Source of the DNA: Clostridiaceae bacterium Marseille-Q4145
GTDB taxonomy: Bacteria > Bacillota > Clostridia > Lachnospirales > Lachnospiraceae
Assembly (NCBI GenBank): GCA_018223365.1
Contig: JAGTTP010000001.1
Span: 124,001-188,000 of the forward strand
Direction: 5' to 3'
Length of the DNA stretch: 64,000 nucleotides
Below are positions 44,796-53,940 of this stretch, one piece after another. Each line of letters begins with the position of its first letter. Positions within the stretch are counted from its first letter, which is position 1. The position numbers and the translations under genes are program-made. A model generated the notes under the pieces. It had not been told where the DNA came from. It did not search any database and was given only the letters and a program-made list of their open reading frames with translations.

Positions 44796-45431
44796 TTATT
44801 TTTTCTGAAAAATTTTATTTTCTGTTCCACTTAACAGGCGTTTGATATTCGTTCTGTGACGATAAATGGCCATCAGGGAAAGTGCTGTACACACCAGATA
44901 AAATTCCAGTAAATGTCCCTGACTCATTCCATAATACCCTCTCTGTCCAAGAACAGCAATATCAATGACCAGTTCAATGACTACCAAAATGGATCCCAGA
45001 GATACATATCTGGTCAGTCCTACTGTCAGAAGGAAGGTAGCTGCCTCCAGAATCGTCACGATTGGTCCCAACGTCAGCACCAGTCCTGCTGTGCAGGCAA
45101 TTCCTTTACCGCCGCGGAATCCCAGCTGTACCGGGAAATTATGTCCCAGAATAGCTCCGGCAGCAGCATACATACCTAGCAGCGGAAGCATGTCACCATG
45201 AGTCCGTGCAAAAATAACTTTAACCAGAACAACAGCAAGCACTGTCTTTGCCACATCTCCCAGGAGCACGATCACTCCTGCTTTCTTTCCGAGGACACGA
45301 AGGGCATTGGTAGTTCCCGCATTACCACTTCCGTATTCCCGGATATCAATTCCGTTCATTTTTCCATAGATATACGCGGTCTGGAATATTCCGAACAGAT
45401 ATCCGATCGCCAGACATACGATGCGTTCCAT
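44796..45431 (-). CDS. plsY: Acyl-phosphate:glycerol-3-phosphate acyltransferase
   Basis: 211 residues with about five or six membrane helices. It acylates glycerol-3-phosphate from acyl-phosphate, the first step of phospholipid synthesis. Family motifs are IREYGSGNAGTTNALRVLG, HNFPVQLGFRGGKGIA and a late RHRTNIKRLLSGTE. The ATG at 45431 is one base past the der stop (TGATATG), so the start is coupled to der. Its product chain uses the GpsA product of the next gene. Confidence 0.95.
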   Translation of the reverse strand: MERIVCLAIGYLFGIFQTAYIYGKMNGIDIREYGSGNAGTTNALRVLGKKAGVIVLLGDVAKTVLAVVLVKVIFARTHGDMLPLLGMYAAAGAILGHNFPVQLGFRGGKGIACTAGLVLTLGPIVTILEAATFLLTVGLTRYVSLGSILVVIELVIDIAVLGQRGYYGMSQGHLLEFYLVCTALSLMAIYRHRTNIKRLLSGTENKIFQKK

Positions 45432-45432
45432 A

Positions 45433-46758
45433 TCAGTCTGATTCCTTTCTCTCACGTATAATGAATTTCAAAGAAGTTCCCTTAAAGCCAAATGCTTCAC
45501 GGATCTTGTTTTCCAGATATCTCACATAAGAGAAATGCATCAGTTCTTTATCATTAACAAACACAACAAAGGTCGGTGGCTTTACCGATACCTGAGTTAC
45601 ATAGTAAATCTTCAGGCGCTTACCTTTATCTGAAGGCGGCTGCTGCATGGCAACTGCTTCTGTCACGATCTCATTGAGCACACCGGTCTGTACTCGAAGT
45701 GTCTGATTTTCAATGACCATATCAATGGTTTCAAACAGCTTCGGAAGACGCTGGCCGCTGACCGCTGAAATGAACAAAATTTCCGCATAGGGCATGAAAG
45801 ACAGAACTTCTCTTACCTTTCGGGTAAATTCATAGATGGTTTTATCATTTTTCTCGATGGCATCCCATTTGTTGACTGCAACAATGATACCCTTTCCTCT
45901 CTCATGGGCAATTCCAGCAATTTTCGCATCCTGTTCTGTTACCCCCTCCTTGGCATCAATCACAACAACGACCACATCGGCACGTTCTACAGCAGTTACC
46001 GTACGGATAATACTGTAACGCTCCAGTTCTTCCTTAATCTTATTCTTTCTTCTTAATCCTGCTGTATCAATGAAAACATATTCTTTTCCATTCCAGCAGA
46101 TATCCGTATCAATGGCATCACGGGTGGTTCCTGCGATATCAGATACTATCACACGGTTCTCACCGGTCAGTTTGTTGATGATGGAAGATTTTCCAACATT
46201 CGGTTTCCCAACTACGGCAACCTTCGGGCGGTCATCCTCTTCCTGTTCTTCAGATTCCTCCGGAAAATGTTTGACAACCTCATCCAGCATATCGCCAATT
46301 CCCAGACGGGAAGACGCAGATACAGGAACCGGATCACCAATTCCCAGATTATAAAATTCATAGACGTCTGCCATAAACTTCTGGAAGCTATCTACTTTAT
46401 TCACTACAAGAATCACCGGCTTATGGGAGCGGCGCAGCATATCTGCTACTTTGGAATCCGCATCCTGAAGTCCCTGACGGACATCTACCAGGAAAATAAT
46501 TACATCTGCCGTATCAATGGCAATCTGCGCCTGCTCACGCATCTGTGCCAGAATAATATCGCTGCTGTCAGGCTCAATACCACCGGTATCAATCAATGTA
46601 AAGGAATGGTTTAACCAGTTTACGTCTGCATAAATACGGTCACGGGTAACCCCCGGCGTATCCTTAATAATCGAAATATTTTCTCCTGCAAGGGCATTGA
46701 ACAGTGTGGATTTTCCCACATTCGGGCGCCCTACAATTGCAACTACAGGTCTGCTCAT
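45433..46758 (-). CDS. der: Ribosome assembly GTPase Der (EngA)
   Basis: 441 residues with two tandem G domains, unique to Der. G1 motifs are GRPNVGKST and [13 protein letters not shown] and DTAG are the G3 motifs, and NKVD and NKWD the G4 motifs. A KH-like C-terminal domain ([20 protein letters not shown]) follows. Der acts in 50S subunit maturation. Within the DUF512-der-plsY-gpsA order usual for Clostridia. Confidence 0.97.
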   Translation of the reverse strand: MSRPVVAIVGRPNVGKSTLFNALAGENISIIKDTPGVTRDRIYADVNWLNHSFTLIDTGGIEPDSSDIILAQMREQAQIAIDTADVIIFLVDVRQGLQDADSKVADMLRRSHKPVILVVNKVDSFQKFMADVYEFYNLGIGDPVPVSASSRLGIGDMLDEVVKHFPEESEEQEEDDRPKVAVVGKPNVGKSSIINKLTGENRVIVSDIAGTTRDAIDTDICWNGKEYVFIDTAGLRRKNKIKEELERYSIIRTVTAVERADVVVVVIDAKEGVTEQDAKIAGIAHERGKGIIVAVNKWDAIEKNDKTIYEFTRKVREVLSFMPYAEILFISAVSGQRLPKLFETIDMVIENQTLRVQTGVLNEIVTEAVAMQQPPSDKGKRLKIYYVTQVSVKPPTFVVFVNDKELMHFSYVRYLENKIREAFGFKGTSLKFIIRERKESD

Positions 46759-46775
46759 GTCTTACCTCTTTCTCT

Positions 46776-48080
46776 CTATTTGTTTAAAATACAATTTACA
46801 AAATCATTTCCGCTTGATTCTACTATGGATACTTTGATTTGTAAAGCAGTTTGTAACTGCTCAACTGTCATGTCATCTAAAAAAACCGGTTCATCACTCT
46901 TGAGCATATTCGTCGTAAGCAACAGTTCCTCTCCCAGATCTTTTCCCTTCAGCTGATTCACCAGATCCTGCCCGGTCAAAAGCCCGGCAACCGTAATCTT
47001 CCCGCCAAAGAACTCATTTTTCACTGTAATGACCTGTGCTTCCACACCTGGGTATTTCCCCCGGATAGACGCTACATGCTCCCTGAGATATGGTGCTGCC
47101 AGTTCTCCGGTAGCAATGGTCACTTTTCGTTTTCTGTCATCCCCCGGAAGATCTGCGAGACATGCATCCACTTCTTCTTTCAGAAGCCGTACCATACCAA
47201 CACCATTTTCCAGCTGAAGATAGCCATCATACGTCGTTTCTTCCGGCATAGAACGTTCTGCAAGAATATACCATTCATCTCCCGCATGAATAAAATGTGT
47301 TCCATATTCCTTTACCAGTTTTTCCTGCCAGCTATGAATCAAGTCCAGAACCCTGCAGGCATCTTCCTTCGTGAAGGGTTCCAGCGGATACAGACCGTCA
47401 CGATACCTGGTCAGTCCTACCGGCACCACCGATACACTCTGGAGTTCCGGCATAAGCGTCACCAGATCCCGAATAGATCGATCCAGTTCCTCCCCGTCAT
47501 TCACACCACGGCAAAGAACAATCTGTCCATTCATGACAATACCTGCCGCTTTGAGTCTTTGTACCTTGTCCATAATATCTCCGGCAAACCGGTTATGAAG
47601 CATTTTGCAGCGAAGTTCCGGGTTGGTCGCCTGAAAAGAAATATTAATAGGGGAAAGTTTGTAATAGATAATTTTCTCCAGATCATGCTCATTCATATTG
47701 GTGAGCGTCAGATAGTTTCCCTGTAGAAATGACAGACGGGAATCGTCATCCTTAAAATACAAAGTGTCCCGCATACCTTTCGGCAACTGGTCTATAAAGC
47801 AGAACATACATTTATTTCTGCAGGAACGGTAATCATCCATCAGACCATTTTCGAATTCCATTCCCAGGTCATCTTCGTATTCTTTTTCAATCTCCAGTTC
47901 CCACTCTTCGCCATCCGGCTTACGGATCACAACAAGTACTTCTTCTTCGTTCATTAAATACCGGTAATCAAAAACATCCTCCGGTTCCTGACCATTCACC
48001 GATACCAGTACATCACCCGGCTCAATCTCCAGTTCTTCGGCAATACTTCCCGGTGCTACTGCGCTTACAATATGTTCCAT
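46776..48080 (-). CDS. DUF512 radical-SAM-like protein with PDZ domain
   Basis: 434 residues. The N-terminal PDZ-like segment (APGSIAEELEIEPGDVLVSV) is followed by a radical SAM-type cysteine cluster SCRNKCMFCFIDQLP (CxxxCxxC, near residue 88), a TIM-barrel-like middle (LTNMNEHDLEKIIYYKLSPI) and the C-terminal DUF512 region. The reaction is unknown. The gene is nearly always next to der in Clostridia, which hints at a link with ribosome or tRNA maturation. It is first of its operon, with a consensus promoter upstream. Confidence 0.88.
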   Translation of the reverse strand: MEHIVSAVAPGSIAEELEIEPGDVLVSVNGQEPEDVFDYRYLMNEEEVLVVIRKPDGEEWELEIEKEYEDDLGMEFENGLMDDYRSCRNKCMFCFIDQLPKGMRDTLYFKDDDSRLSFLQGNYLTLTNMNEHDLEKIIYYKLSPINISFQATNPELRCKMLHNRFAGDIMDKVQRLKAAGIVMNGQIVLCRGVNDGEELDRSIRDLVTLMPELQSVSVVPVGLTRYRDGLYPLEPFTKEDACRVLDLIHSWQEKLVKEYGTHFIHAGDEWYILAERSMPEETTYDGYLQLENGVGMVRLLKEEVDACLADLPGDDRKRKVTIATGELAAPYLREHVASIRGKYPGVEAQVITVKNEFFGGKITVAGLLTGQDLVNQLKGKDLGEELLLTTNMLKSDEPVFLDDMTVEQLQTALQIKVSIVESSGNDFVNCILNK

Positions 48081-48151
48081 GTATCTATATTCACCTTGTC
48101 CTTCTTTTTACATCCAGTCAGAATACCCACTACAGGTATTCTTTGCTCTCT

Positions 48152-48180
48152 ACTATACAGGATTTGCTCATAAATTGCAA
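48152..48180 (-). promoter_or_regulatory. Promoter of the DUF512-der-plsY-gpsA operon
   Basis: Minus strand TTGCAA (48175-48180), 17-base spacer, TATAGT (48152-48157). Confidence 0.7.
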
Positions 48181-48189
48181 CTATATGAC

Positions 48190-48219
48190 TTGACTGGCCC
48201 TGTGTGAAAATGATATAAA
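48190..48219 (+). promoter_or_regulatory. prs promoter
   Basis: TTGACT (48190-48195), 18-base spacer, TATAAA (48214-48219). It diverges from the DUF512 promoter 10 bases away. Confidence 0.6.
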
Positions 48220-48257
48220 TGAAGTAATGGTTTTACATAAAAGACTGGAGGGAAATT

Positions 48258-49424
48258 ATGTCTGAAAATTATTCCTATGAGAGTATTCTTCCCATTGCCC
48301 CGTTAAAAGTGGTTGCGCTGGAAGGCTGCCGCGATATGGCGCAGAGGGTAGATCAATATCTGGTAGAATTCCGCGAAAAAGGAAATCAGGATTTCCAGAA
48401 TACACCAAACTTTCACGGCTATCACGAAGATTCCTATCTGCTGAAAAGTGCGTGTCCCCGCTTTGGCACCGGAGAGGCCAAGGGAATTCTTTATGAATCC
48501 GTCCGCGGTGCTGATCTGTTCATCCTTGCAGATGTAACTAATTACAGCCTGACTTACAACGTATGTGGTCACGAAAATCATATGTCTCCGGATGATCATT
48601 ATCAGGATATCAAACGTATCATTTCTGCTGCAAACGGAAAGGCCCGCCGTATCAATGTAGTGATGCCCTTCCTCTATGAAAGCCGGCAGCACAAAAGAAC
48701 CCAGCGTGAATCCCTGGACTGTGCCTTTGCATTGCAAGAGCTGATTGATATGGGAGTCTCCAACATTATCACCTTTGATGCCCATGATCCTCGTGTCTGC
48801 AATGCCATTCCACTGTATGGATTTGACAGTTTCAATCCTCATTATCAGTATATCAAAGCACTCACCCATGCAGCACCGGATTTAAAAATCGACAAAGATC
48901 ATTTGATGGTCATCAGTCCGGACGAGGGTGCTATGGGACGTGCCGTTTACTTTGCAGGTGTTCTTGGTGTGGATATGGGTATGTTCTACAAACGCCGCGA
49001 CTACTCCACTATTGTCAATGGAAAGAATCCCATCGTTGCCCATGAATTTCTCGGCGACGATCTGCACGGTAAAGATGTCATCATTATCGACGACATTATC
49101 TCCTCCGGAGAAAGTATGCTGGACGTTGCACACCAGATTAAAAACCGCGGTGCAAAACGAGTTTTCGTCTGTGCTGCTTTTGGTCTTTTCACTGACGGAC
49201 TGGAAAAATTTGATGAGTATTATGAGAAAGGCTATATCAGCCATGTGATCACCACCAATCTGATTTACCAGTCACCGGAATTGCTTTCCCGTCCTTATTA
49301 CACGGAAGCGAATATGACCAAATTCCTGGCGGCTATCATCGACTGTATCAATCACGATGTGTCTACCGGACACGTCAACGATCCAACCGAGCGTATTCAG
49401 AGAGTGCTGGAACGCATGAAATAG
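48258..49424 (+). CDS. prs: Ribose-phosphate pyrophosphokinase, long form
   Basis: 388 residues, about 70 longer than the classical enzyme. It makes PRPP from ribose-5-phosphate and ATP. The PRPP-binding loop DVIIIDDIISSGESM and the MPFLYESRQHKR segment are conserved. The metal/ribose region reads ITFDAHDPRVCNAIP instead of the classical DLHAxQIQGFF, and the protein has N- and C-terminal additions, so it belongs to a divergent clade. GGAGG precedes the ATG by 8 bases. Single gene with a bidirectional terminator; no purine genes adjoin. Confidence 0.93.
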   Translation: MSENYSYESILPIAPLKVVALEGCRDMAQRVDQYLVEFREKGNQDFQNTPNFHGYHEDSYLLKSACPRFGTGEAKGILYESVRGADLFILADVTNYSLTYNVCGHENHMSPDDHYQDIKRIISAANGKARRINVVMPFLYESRQHKRTQRESLDCAFALQELIDMGVSNIITFDAHDPRVCNAIPLYGFDSFNPHYQYIKALTHAAPDLKIDKDHLMVISPDEGAMGRAVYFAGVLGVDMGMFYKRRDYSTIVNGKNPIVAHEFLGDDLHGKDVIIIDDIISSGESMLDVAHQIKNRGAKRVFVCAAFGLFTDGLEKFDEYYEKGYISHVITTNLIYQSPELLSRPYYTEANMTKFLAAIIDCINHDVSTGHVNDPTERIQRVLERMK

Positions 49425-49430
49425 GAATAA

Positions 49431-49475
49431 AAAAGGCAGGATCTCTTCACCGCGAAGAGTCCTGTCTCTTTTTTC
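49431..49475. terminator. Bidirectional terminator between prs and nagA
   Basis: GGCAGGATCTCTTC / GAAGAGTCCTGTC stem with an ACCGC loop. A T-tract follows on each strand, serving the convergent genes. Confidence 0.85.
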
Positions 49476-49495
49476 TTTTATTTTCTTTTTCGGAT

Positions 49496-50611
49496 TTACA
49501 AAGTCTTTCCTTTGAGAATGACCTGTACCGTACTTAAATCATCCTCTTTTAAAAGCACCAGATTGGCTATCTTGCCCGGCGTAATGCTTCCGTACTGGTC
49601 ATAGATTCCCACAGATTTTGCAGAATTAACTGCCGCACATTTGACTGCGCTTTCCAGCGGAATCCGCATCTTCTGCACTACCACGCGGACACAGTCCATC
49701 AGATTGGTGGCTGAACCTGCAATGGTACCGTCTGTCAGTGTGGCCAGATGTCCTTTTTTAATGACCTTTTGACCGCCCAGAGCATATTCACCATCCGGCA
49801 TTCCTGTTGCTTCCATGGAGTCACTGATCAGAATAATCCGGTCATCCCCGAACATCTTGAAGGTCTGTCTTACCGTTACCGGATGAATGTGGATGCCATC
49901 GCAGATCATTTCTGCTTCCACCTTCTCATGATCCGCAGCTGCCCCAACCACTCCCGGTGCGCGATGAGAAAGTCCTGACATGGCATTATAAAGATGAGTC
50001 ACATGATGAACGCCATGTTCAAATGCCTCGGATGCCTCCTCATAATCGGCAGTCGTATGCGCTACGGAAAGAACCACTTCGTCTTTCAGTGCTTCAATGC
50101 ACTCTTTTGCTCCATCTACTTCCGGTGCGATGGCAAGAAGCTTCACCATGCCGCCGGATGCTTTATTGAGTCTTCGGAACATCTCTGCATCCGGTTTGTG
50201 TACGAAATCTCCATTCTGGGCACCTTTTTTTGCCATGGCAATGAAAGGTCCTTCCATATTGATACCGCAGAGAATCGCACCTTTTTCACTCTTATAGGAA
50301 CCTGCTGCCTCACAAATCTTCTGCAGGGTATCCTCTCCCAACGTCATAGTCGCCGGAACAATGGTCGTCACACCCTGGGATGCCTCATAGACTGCCATTG
50401 CTTCGATGGATTCATGGGTTCCATCACAGAAATCATGACCCACGCAGCCATGAAAATGAATATCGGTAAGTCCGGGAATCAGATAACAGCCTTCTGCATC
50501 CAGCACTTCGTCATCGCCGCTTTTCTCGGAAATCAATTCTCCGTCCGTATATACGTCTTTCTTTTCAAAAGTACCTTCTTCTGTATATACCTTTGCGTTG
50601 ATAATTTTCAT
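49496..50611 (-). CDS. nagA: N-acetylglucosamine-6-phosphate deacetylase
   Basis: 371 residues of the amidohydrolase superfamily. It removes acetate from GlcNAc-6-P. Metal site and substrate motifs: LTDIHFHGCVGHDF near 50, GINMEGPFI (acidic ligand), SVAHTTADYEE and HVTHLYNAMSGLSHR, and ILISDSMEATGMPDG with the catalytic Asp. It lies 15 bases after nagB, forming the amino-sugar pair that feeds fructose-6-P and ammonia into metabolism. No PTS or GntR-type regulator is adjacent. Confidence 0.95.
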   Translation of the reverse strand: MKIINAKVYTEEGTFEKKDVYTDGELISEKSGDDEVLDAEGCYLIPGLTDIHFHGCVGHDFCDGTHESIEAMAVYEASQGVTTIVPATMTLGEDTLQKICEAAGSYKSEKGAILCGINMEGPFIAMAKKGAQNGDFVHKPDAEMFRRLNKASGGMVKLLAIAPEVDGAKECIEALKDEVVLSVAHTTADYEEASEAFEHGVHHVTHLYNAMSGLSHRAPGVVGAAADHEKVEAEMICDGIHIHPVTVRQTFKMFGDDRIILISDSMEATGMPDGEYALGGQKVIKKGHLATLTDGTIAGSATNLMDCVRVVVQKMRIPLESAVKCAAVNSAKSVGIYDQYGSITPGKIANLVLLKEDDLSTVQVILKGKTL

Positions 50612-50626
50612 CTTACCGCCTCCTGC

Positions 50627-51361
50627 TTACAGATCACATTTGGACAGTGCAGCTTCGTCAGCAACAATCGTTACATCCGGATGCATCTGAAGAATAGATG
50701 CCGGAACCTGCGGAGTAACCGGTCCGAAGAATGCGTTTTTTACAGTCTCTGCCTTGTCCTCGCCGCTGACTACAACCAGAATCTTCTTTGCCATCATGAT
50801 GGTCTTGATACCCATGGTATATGCCTGCTTCGGAACCTCATCGATGGACGCGAAAAATCTTTTATTTGCCTCAATGGTCCTCTCCTGCAGATCAACACAG
50901 TGGGTCTCGGTCTCAAATGCTTCGCCCGGCTCATTGAATCCGATATGTCCATTGTGTCCCAGACCAAGAAGCTGCAGATCCACACCGCCGGTAGAACGAA
51001 TCACTTCTTCATATCTTGCACACTCTTCCTCCGCATTCGGGTTCATACCATTCGGAAGATGCGTTCTCTCCGGATTAACATTCACATAGTCAAACAGATT
51101 ATGATTCATGAAATAAAAATAGCTCTGATCATTTTCTCTCGGCAGTCCCTTGTACTCGTCCAGATTGACTGTTGTTACATCACCGAAATCGAGATCTCCC
51201 TTCTCATACCATTCGATCAGCTGTTTATAGGTTCCAATCGGAGTAGATCCGGTAGCCAGGCCCAAGACGCAGTCCGGTTTCATAATTACCTGTGCAGAAA
51301 TAATGTTTGCTGCTTTACGGCTCATGTCATTGTAATCTTTTGCTTTAATAATTTTCATCAT
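50627..51361 (-). CDS. nagB: Glucosamine-6-phosphate deaminase
   Basis: 244 residues. It converts glucosamine-6-P to fructose-6-P and ammonia. Motifs: LGLATGSTPIGTYKQLI, TVNLDEYKGLPRENDQSY with the catalytic acid, LGLGHNGHIGFNEPGEAF and the C-terminal lid. Two consecutive ATG codons exist; the first is given, with an AGAGGG-type site. The short C-terminus lacks the extension of the allosteric E. coli hexamer, as in Bacillus NagB. First gene of nagBA; I see no convincing promoter in the 116 bases upstream. Confidence 0.95.
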   Translation of the reverse strand: MMKIIKAKDYNDMSRKAANIISAQVIMKPDCVLGLATGSTPIGTYKQLIEWYEKGDLDFGDVTTVNLDEYKGLPRENDQSYFYFMNHNLFDYVNVNPERTHLPNGMNPNAEEECARYEEVIRSTGGVDLQLLGLGHNGHIGFNEPGEAFETETHCVDLQERTIEANKRFFASIDEVPKQAYTMGIKTIMMAKKILVVVSGEDKAETVKNAFFGPVTPQVPASILQMHPDVTIVADEAALSKCDL

Positions 51362-51477
51362 TCTTCACCCTCTTGTAGTTATTTCCTTGTACTGTCTTTA
51401 TTCTAGGGGCTGACTGGCTTTTTGTATAGGCACTATCTTGTCACGACTATGGAAGATTTTCACTTCGCAAAATTTCC

Positions 51478-52323
51478 TTATTTTAATCCGAGAAATGCCG
51501 CCAAATTTCCGCGCTGTCCATGACTGGCTCTGTGTGAAAATAAAAGTTCATGATTACAGCAGGTACAGATATTAGTAATACTAAGATGCTCCGGACGGAT
51601 ACCTGCCTCCAGGAGTATCCGTTCATTGGCATTCCACAGATTCAACTGATATTTTCCATTGCCTTTGCGGTATACAAGCCGATCATCCAGCTGATCTGCA
51701 AATTCATCCATAAATGCCTGTGCCACATCCTCACTCACTTCATAGCAGTCCTGACAAATAGACGGGCCTATGGCAGCCTGTACATCCTCTGGACGAGTCC
51801 CAAAGGCTTCCTTCATACGCTCCAGGGTCACTTTTCCTATGCGGTGAACCGTTCCCTTCCAGCCGGAATGAGAAAGGCCAACGGCTTTATGAACCGGATC
51901 CACGAAATACAACGGCACACAGTCTGCATAAATGGTGACAAGCATGAGTCCCGGCGTATCCGTGATCAGGCCATCCACGTCCGTGTAATCCCGCTCCCGA
52001 TCAAATCCTTTTCCCCTGTCGGCTTCCGTCACCAGGCGTACATTGGTCGTATGGGTCTGATCGGACAACACCAGATCTTTCGTTTCAAAACCAATGACCA
52101 TTCCCATTCTTCGGAAATTTTCCCGGACCTTCTCCGGATCATCTCCCCTAGTAAAACTTAAATTCATAGAAGACAAGCATCCTTCACTGACTCCTCCCAG
52201 TCTCGTAGAAAAACCATGGCGCACCAATCCCGTGTTCTCTAAATTCTCAAACACGAAATATGGTACGCCATTTTTCTCCACAAGCCGCATGTCTTCTGCT
52301 TCTGTTTTTCTCTTCCACATCAT
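51478..52323 (-). CDS. pgeF: Peptidoglycan editing factor PgeF (multicopper-oxidase-like / YfiH)
   Basis: 281 residues. The family purine-nucleoside/peptide-editing pocket is visible: LSDQTHTTNVR, MLVTIYADCVPLYFVD with the zinc Cys, AVGLSHSGWKGTV and AIGPSICQDCYEV. In E. coli, PgeF removes wrongly incorporated serine from peptidoglycan precursors; relatives act on nucleosides. The ATG at 52323 is chosen because AGGAG lies 8 bases upstream; an earlier GTG overlaps the yraN stop. It is the last gene of the ylxM-ffh-rpsP operon. Confidence 0.88.
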   Translation of the reverse strand: MMWKRKTEAEDMRLVEKNGVPYFVFENLENTGLVRHGFSTRLGGVSEGCLSSMNLSFTRGDDPEKVRENFRRMGMVIGFETKDLVLSDQTHTTNVRLVTEADRGKGFDRERDYTDVDGLITDTPGLMLVTIYADCVPLYFVDPVHKAVGLSHSGWKGTVHRIGKVTLERMKEAFGTRPEDVQAAIGPSICQDCYEVSEDVAQAFMDEFADQLDDRLVYRKGNGKYQLNLWNANERILLEAGIRPEHLSITNICTCCNHELLFSHRASHGQRGNLAAFLGLK

Positions 52324-52340
52324 TTCTGCGTCTCCTGTTT

Positions 52341-52688
52341 TCACCTGTAATCAAATGCATTTACAATGTGCCGGATTTCCTGTCCCAGCACACAGATTAC
52401 ATCAAAGCGGCAGGGTTGGTTCAGCTTTTGCTTCTTCCAGCAATAATACTCTGCCACTCTGGAAATCTTTTTCTGTTTCCGATAATCCACTGCCTCCGCC
52501 GGATCACCAGCCTCACTGCTTCTGCGATATTTGACCTCCACAAAAACCAAATACCCATCTTTTTCCGCGATCAGGTCAATCTCGCCCTGACGGCACCGGT
52601 AGTTTCTTTCTACAATCTGATACCCATGGTCTTCCAACCACTTTGCCGCTAGTCCTTCATACTCACTGCCTGTTTGCCGTTTATTCAT
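52341..52688 (-). CDS. yraN: YraN-family (UPF0102) putative nuclease
   Basis: 115 residues with the PD-(D/E)XK fold: the catalytic set is in YRCRQGEIDLIAEKDGYLVF and VEVKYR. TGSEYEGLAAKWLEDHGYQI is the usual N-terminus. The cellular role is unknown, although the gene typically accompanies rnhB, as here. The ATG at 52688 gives the family length; the longer frame is antisense-like and lies within rnhB. Seven bases separate it from the rnhB stop. Confidence 0.9.
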   Translation of the reverse strand: MNKRQTGSEYEGLAAKWLEDHGYQIVERNYRCRQGEIDLIAEKDGYLVFVEVKYRRSSEAGDPAEAVDYRKQKKISRVAEYYCWKKQKLNQPCRFDVICVLGQEIRHIVNAFDYR

Positions 52689-52695
52689 ACACCGC

Positions 52696-53358
52696 TTATT
52701 CTCCACAAATATTGCGGATAAAGGTTCTCCGATGAAGCGGACAGGGGCCATATTCCCTAAGAGCCGCCATATGAGCTGCTGATCCATAGCCTTTGTTGGA
52801 TGCAAAGCCATACTCTGGATACTTTGCATCCAGTGCTTCCATCATCCGGTCCCTTGTCACCTTGGCAACCACGCTGGCTGCCGCAATAGAAAGACTTTTT
52901 GCATCACCTTTAATAATAGGCACCTGCTTCTGCGGGAGTCCTGGAATGGTGACTGCATCGTTCAAAAGGATATCCGGACATACGCTCAATTTGCCAACAG
53001 CCTGCCGCATGGCTTCATAGGTTGCCTGCAAAATATTAATATCATCAATCACTTCCTGGCTGATCACGCCAATGCCCACGGCTACCGCTTTCTCCATGAT
53101 TTCATCATAGAGAAGTTCTCTCCTGCGGGCTGTCAGCTTCTTGGAATCATTGAGATAAAGAATCTGGCAGCCCTTAGGAAGAATCACCGCGCCAGCCACT
53201 ACGGGGCCTGCCAGCGGGCCTCTGCCCACCTCATCAATACCACATAAGATTCCCAGCGGTCCATATTCTCTCTCATACACCAGCATGCCCTGAATCCGTT
53301 CGATTTCCGCTTTCAGTTTCTGCTGCTTTTTTAATTCCCGTTCTTCTTTTTTCGTCAT
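52696..53358 (-). CDS. rnhB: Ribonuclease HII
   Basis: 220 residues. It nicks RNA-DNA hybrids at ribonucleotides during excision repair. Catalytic residues lie in LCGIDEVGRGPLAGPVVAGA (Asp and Glu) and NDAVTIPG, with the later conserved KGDAKSLSIAAASVVAKVTRD. A charged coiled N-terminal extension of about 50 residues precedes the catalytic domain (MTKKEERELKKQQKLK), common in Lachnospiraceae. The ATG overlaps the lepB stop by one base (TAATG), so its translation is coupled. Confidence 0.95.
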   Translation of the reverse strand: MTKKEERELKKQQKLKAEIERIQGMLVYEREYGPLGILCGIDEVGRGPLAGPVVAGAVILPKGCQILYLNDSKKLTARRRELLYDEIMEKAVAVGIGVISQEVIDDINILQATYEAMRQAVGKLSVCPDILLNDAVTIPGLPQKQVPIIKGDAKSLSIAAASVVAKVTRDRMMEALDAKYPEYGFASNKGYGSAAHMAALREYGPCPLHRRTFIRNICGE

Positions 53359-53912
53359 TACTGATGCCTCAAAATTCCGATCTTGGAAAGCGGCCAAATC
53401 CGTACCCAGGCTCTTCCAATAATCTGGTTTCGTTTGATCTTTCCTACGCTGGGATCACGGCTGTCCGTACTGTCATTGCGGTTATCTCCCAGAACAAAGT
53501 ACTCATCGTCGCCCAACGTAATGGGATCTGCTGCCATTCCGGAATTTTTCATCACTTCTCTTCCATAAGATTCACCCAGCACTTCGCCATTTATATAAAT
53601 AGTTCCATCCACAATCTGTACTGTCTCACCTGGAAGCCCGATAATTCGTTTGATAAAATATGTATTGTCTTCATACTGATAAGGAAATACAATAATATCG
53701 TATCGTTTCGGATCTGAAAAACGGTAAGTCAGCTTATCTACAATCAAATTATCGCCATCACTTAACGTGTTCTCCATGGAGCTGCCGCTTACATAGGTTC
53801 TCTGTCCCACAAAATGAATGATCAGAAACGTCACACCCACTACCACTGCTACATAGAGCAGAAAGCTTAAGATCTCCCGCACCAGACCACGTCCTTTTTC
53901 CTCTGCACTCAT
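53358..53912 (-). CDS. lepB: Signal peptidase I (active copy)
   Basis: 184 residues, a short type I signal peptidase with one N-terminal membrane helix (about 14-36). The catalytic dyad is intact: Ser45 in SGSSMENTL and Lys88 in YFIKRIIGLPGE. Box E (FVLGDNRNDSTDSRD) is complete. It removes signal peptides from secreted proteins at the membrane. The ATG at 53912 has GAGG upstream. It follows rbgA by 28 bases and is coupled to rnhB by overlap. Compare the sister gene at 54808, where both dyad residues are changed. Confidence 0.95.
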   Translation of the reverse strand: MSAEEKGRGLVREILSFLLYVAVVVGVTFLIIHFVGQRTYVSGSSMENTLSDGDNLIVDKLTYRFSDPKRYDIIVFPYQYEDNTYFIKRIIGLPGETVQIVDGTIYINGEVLGESYGREVMKNSGMAADPITLGDDEYFVLGDNRNDSTDSRDPSVGKIKRNQIIGRAWVRIWPLSKIGILRHQ

Positions 53913-53940
53913 TCTTCTACCTCTTCCACTTATCAGTTTT

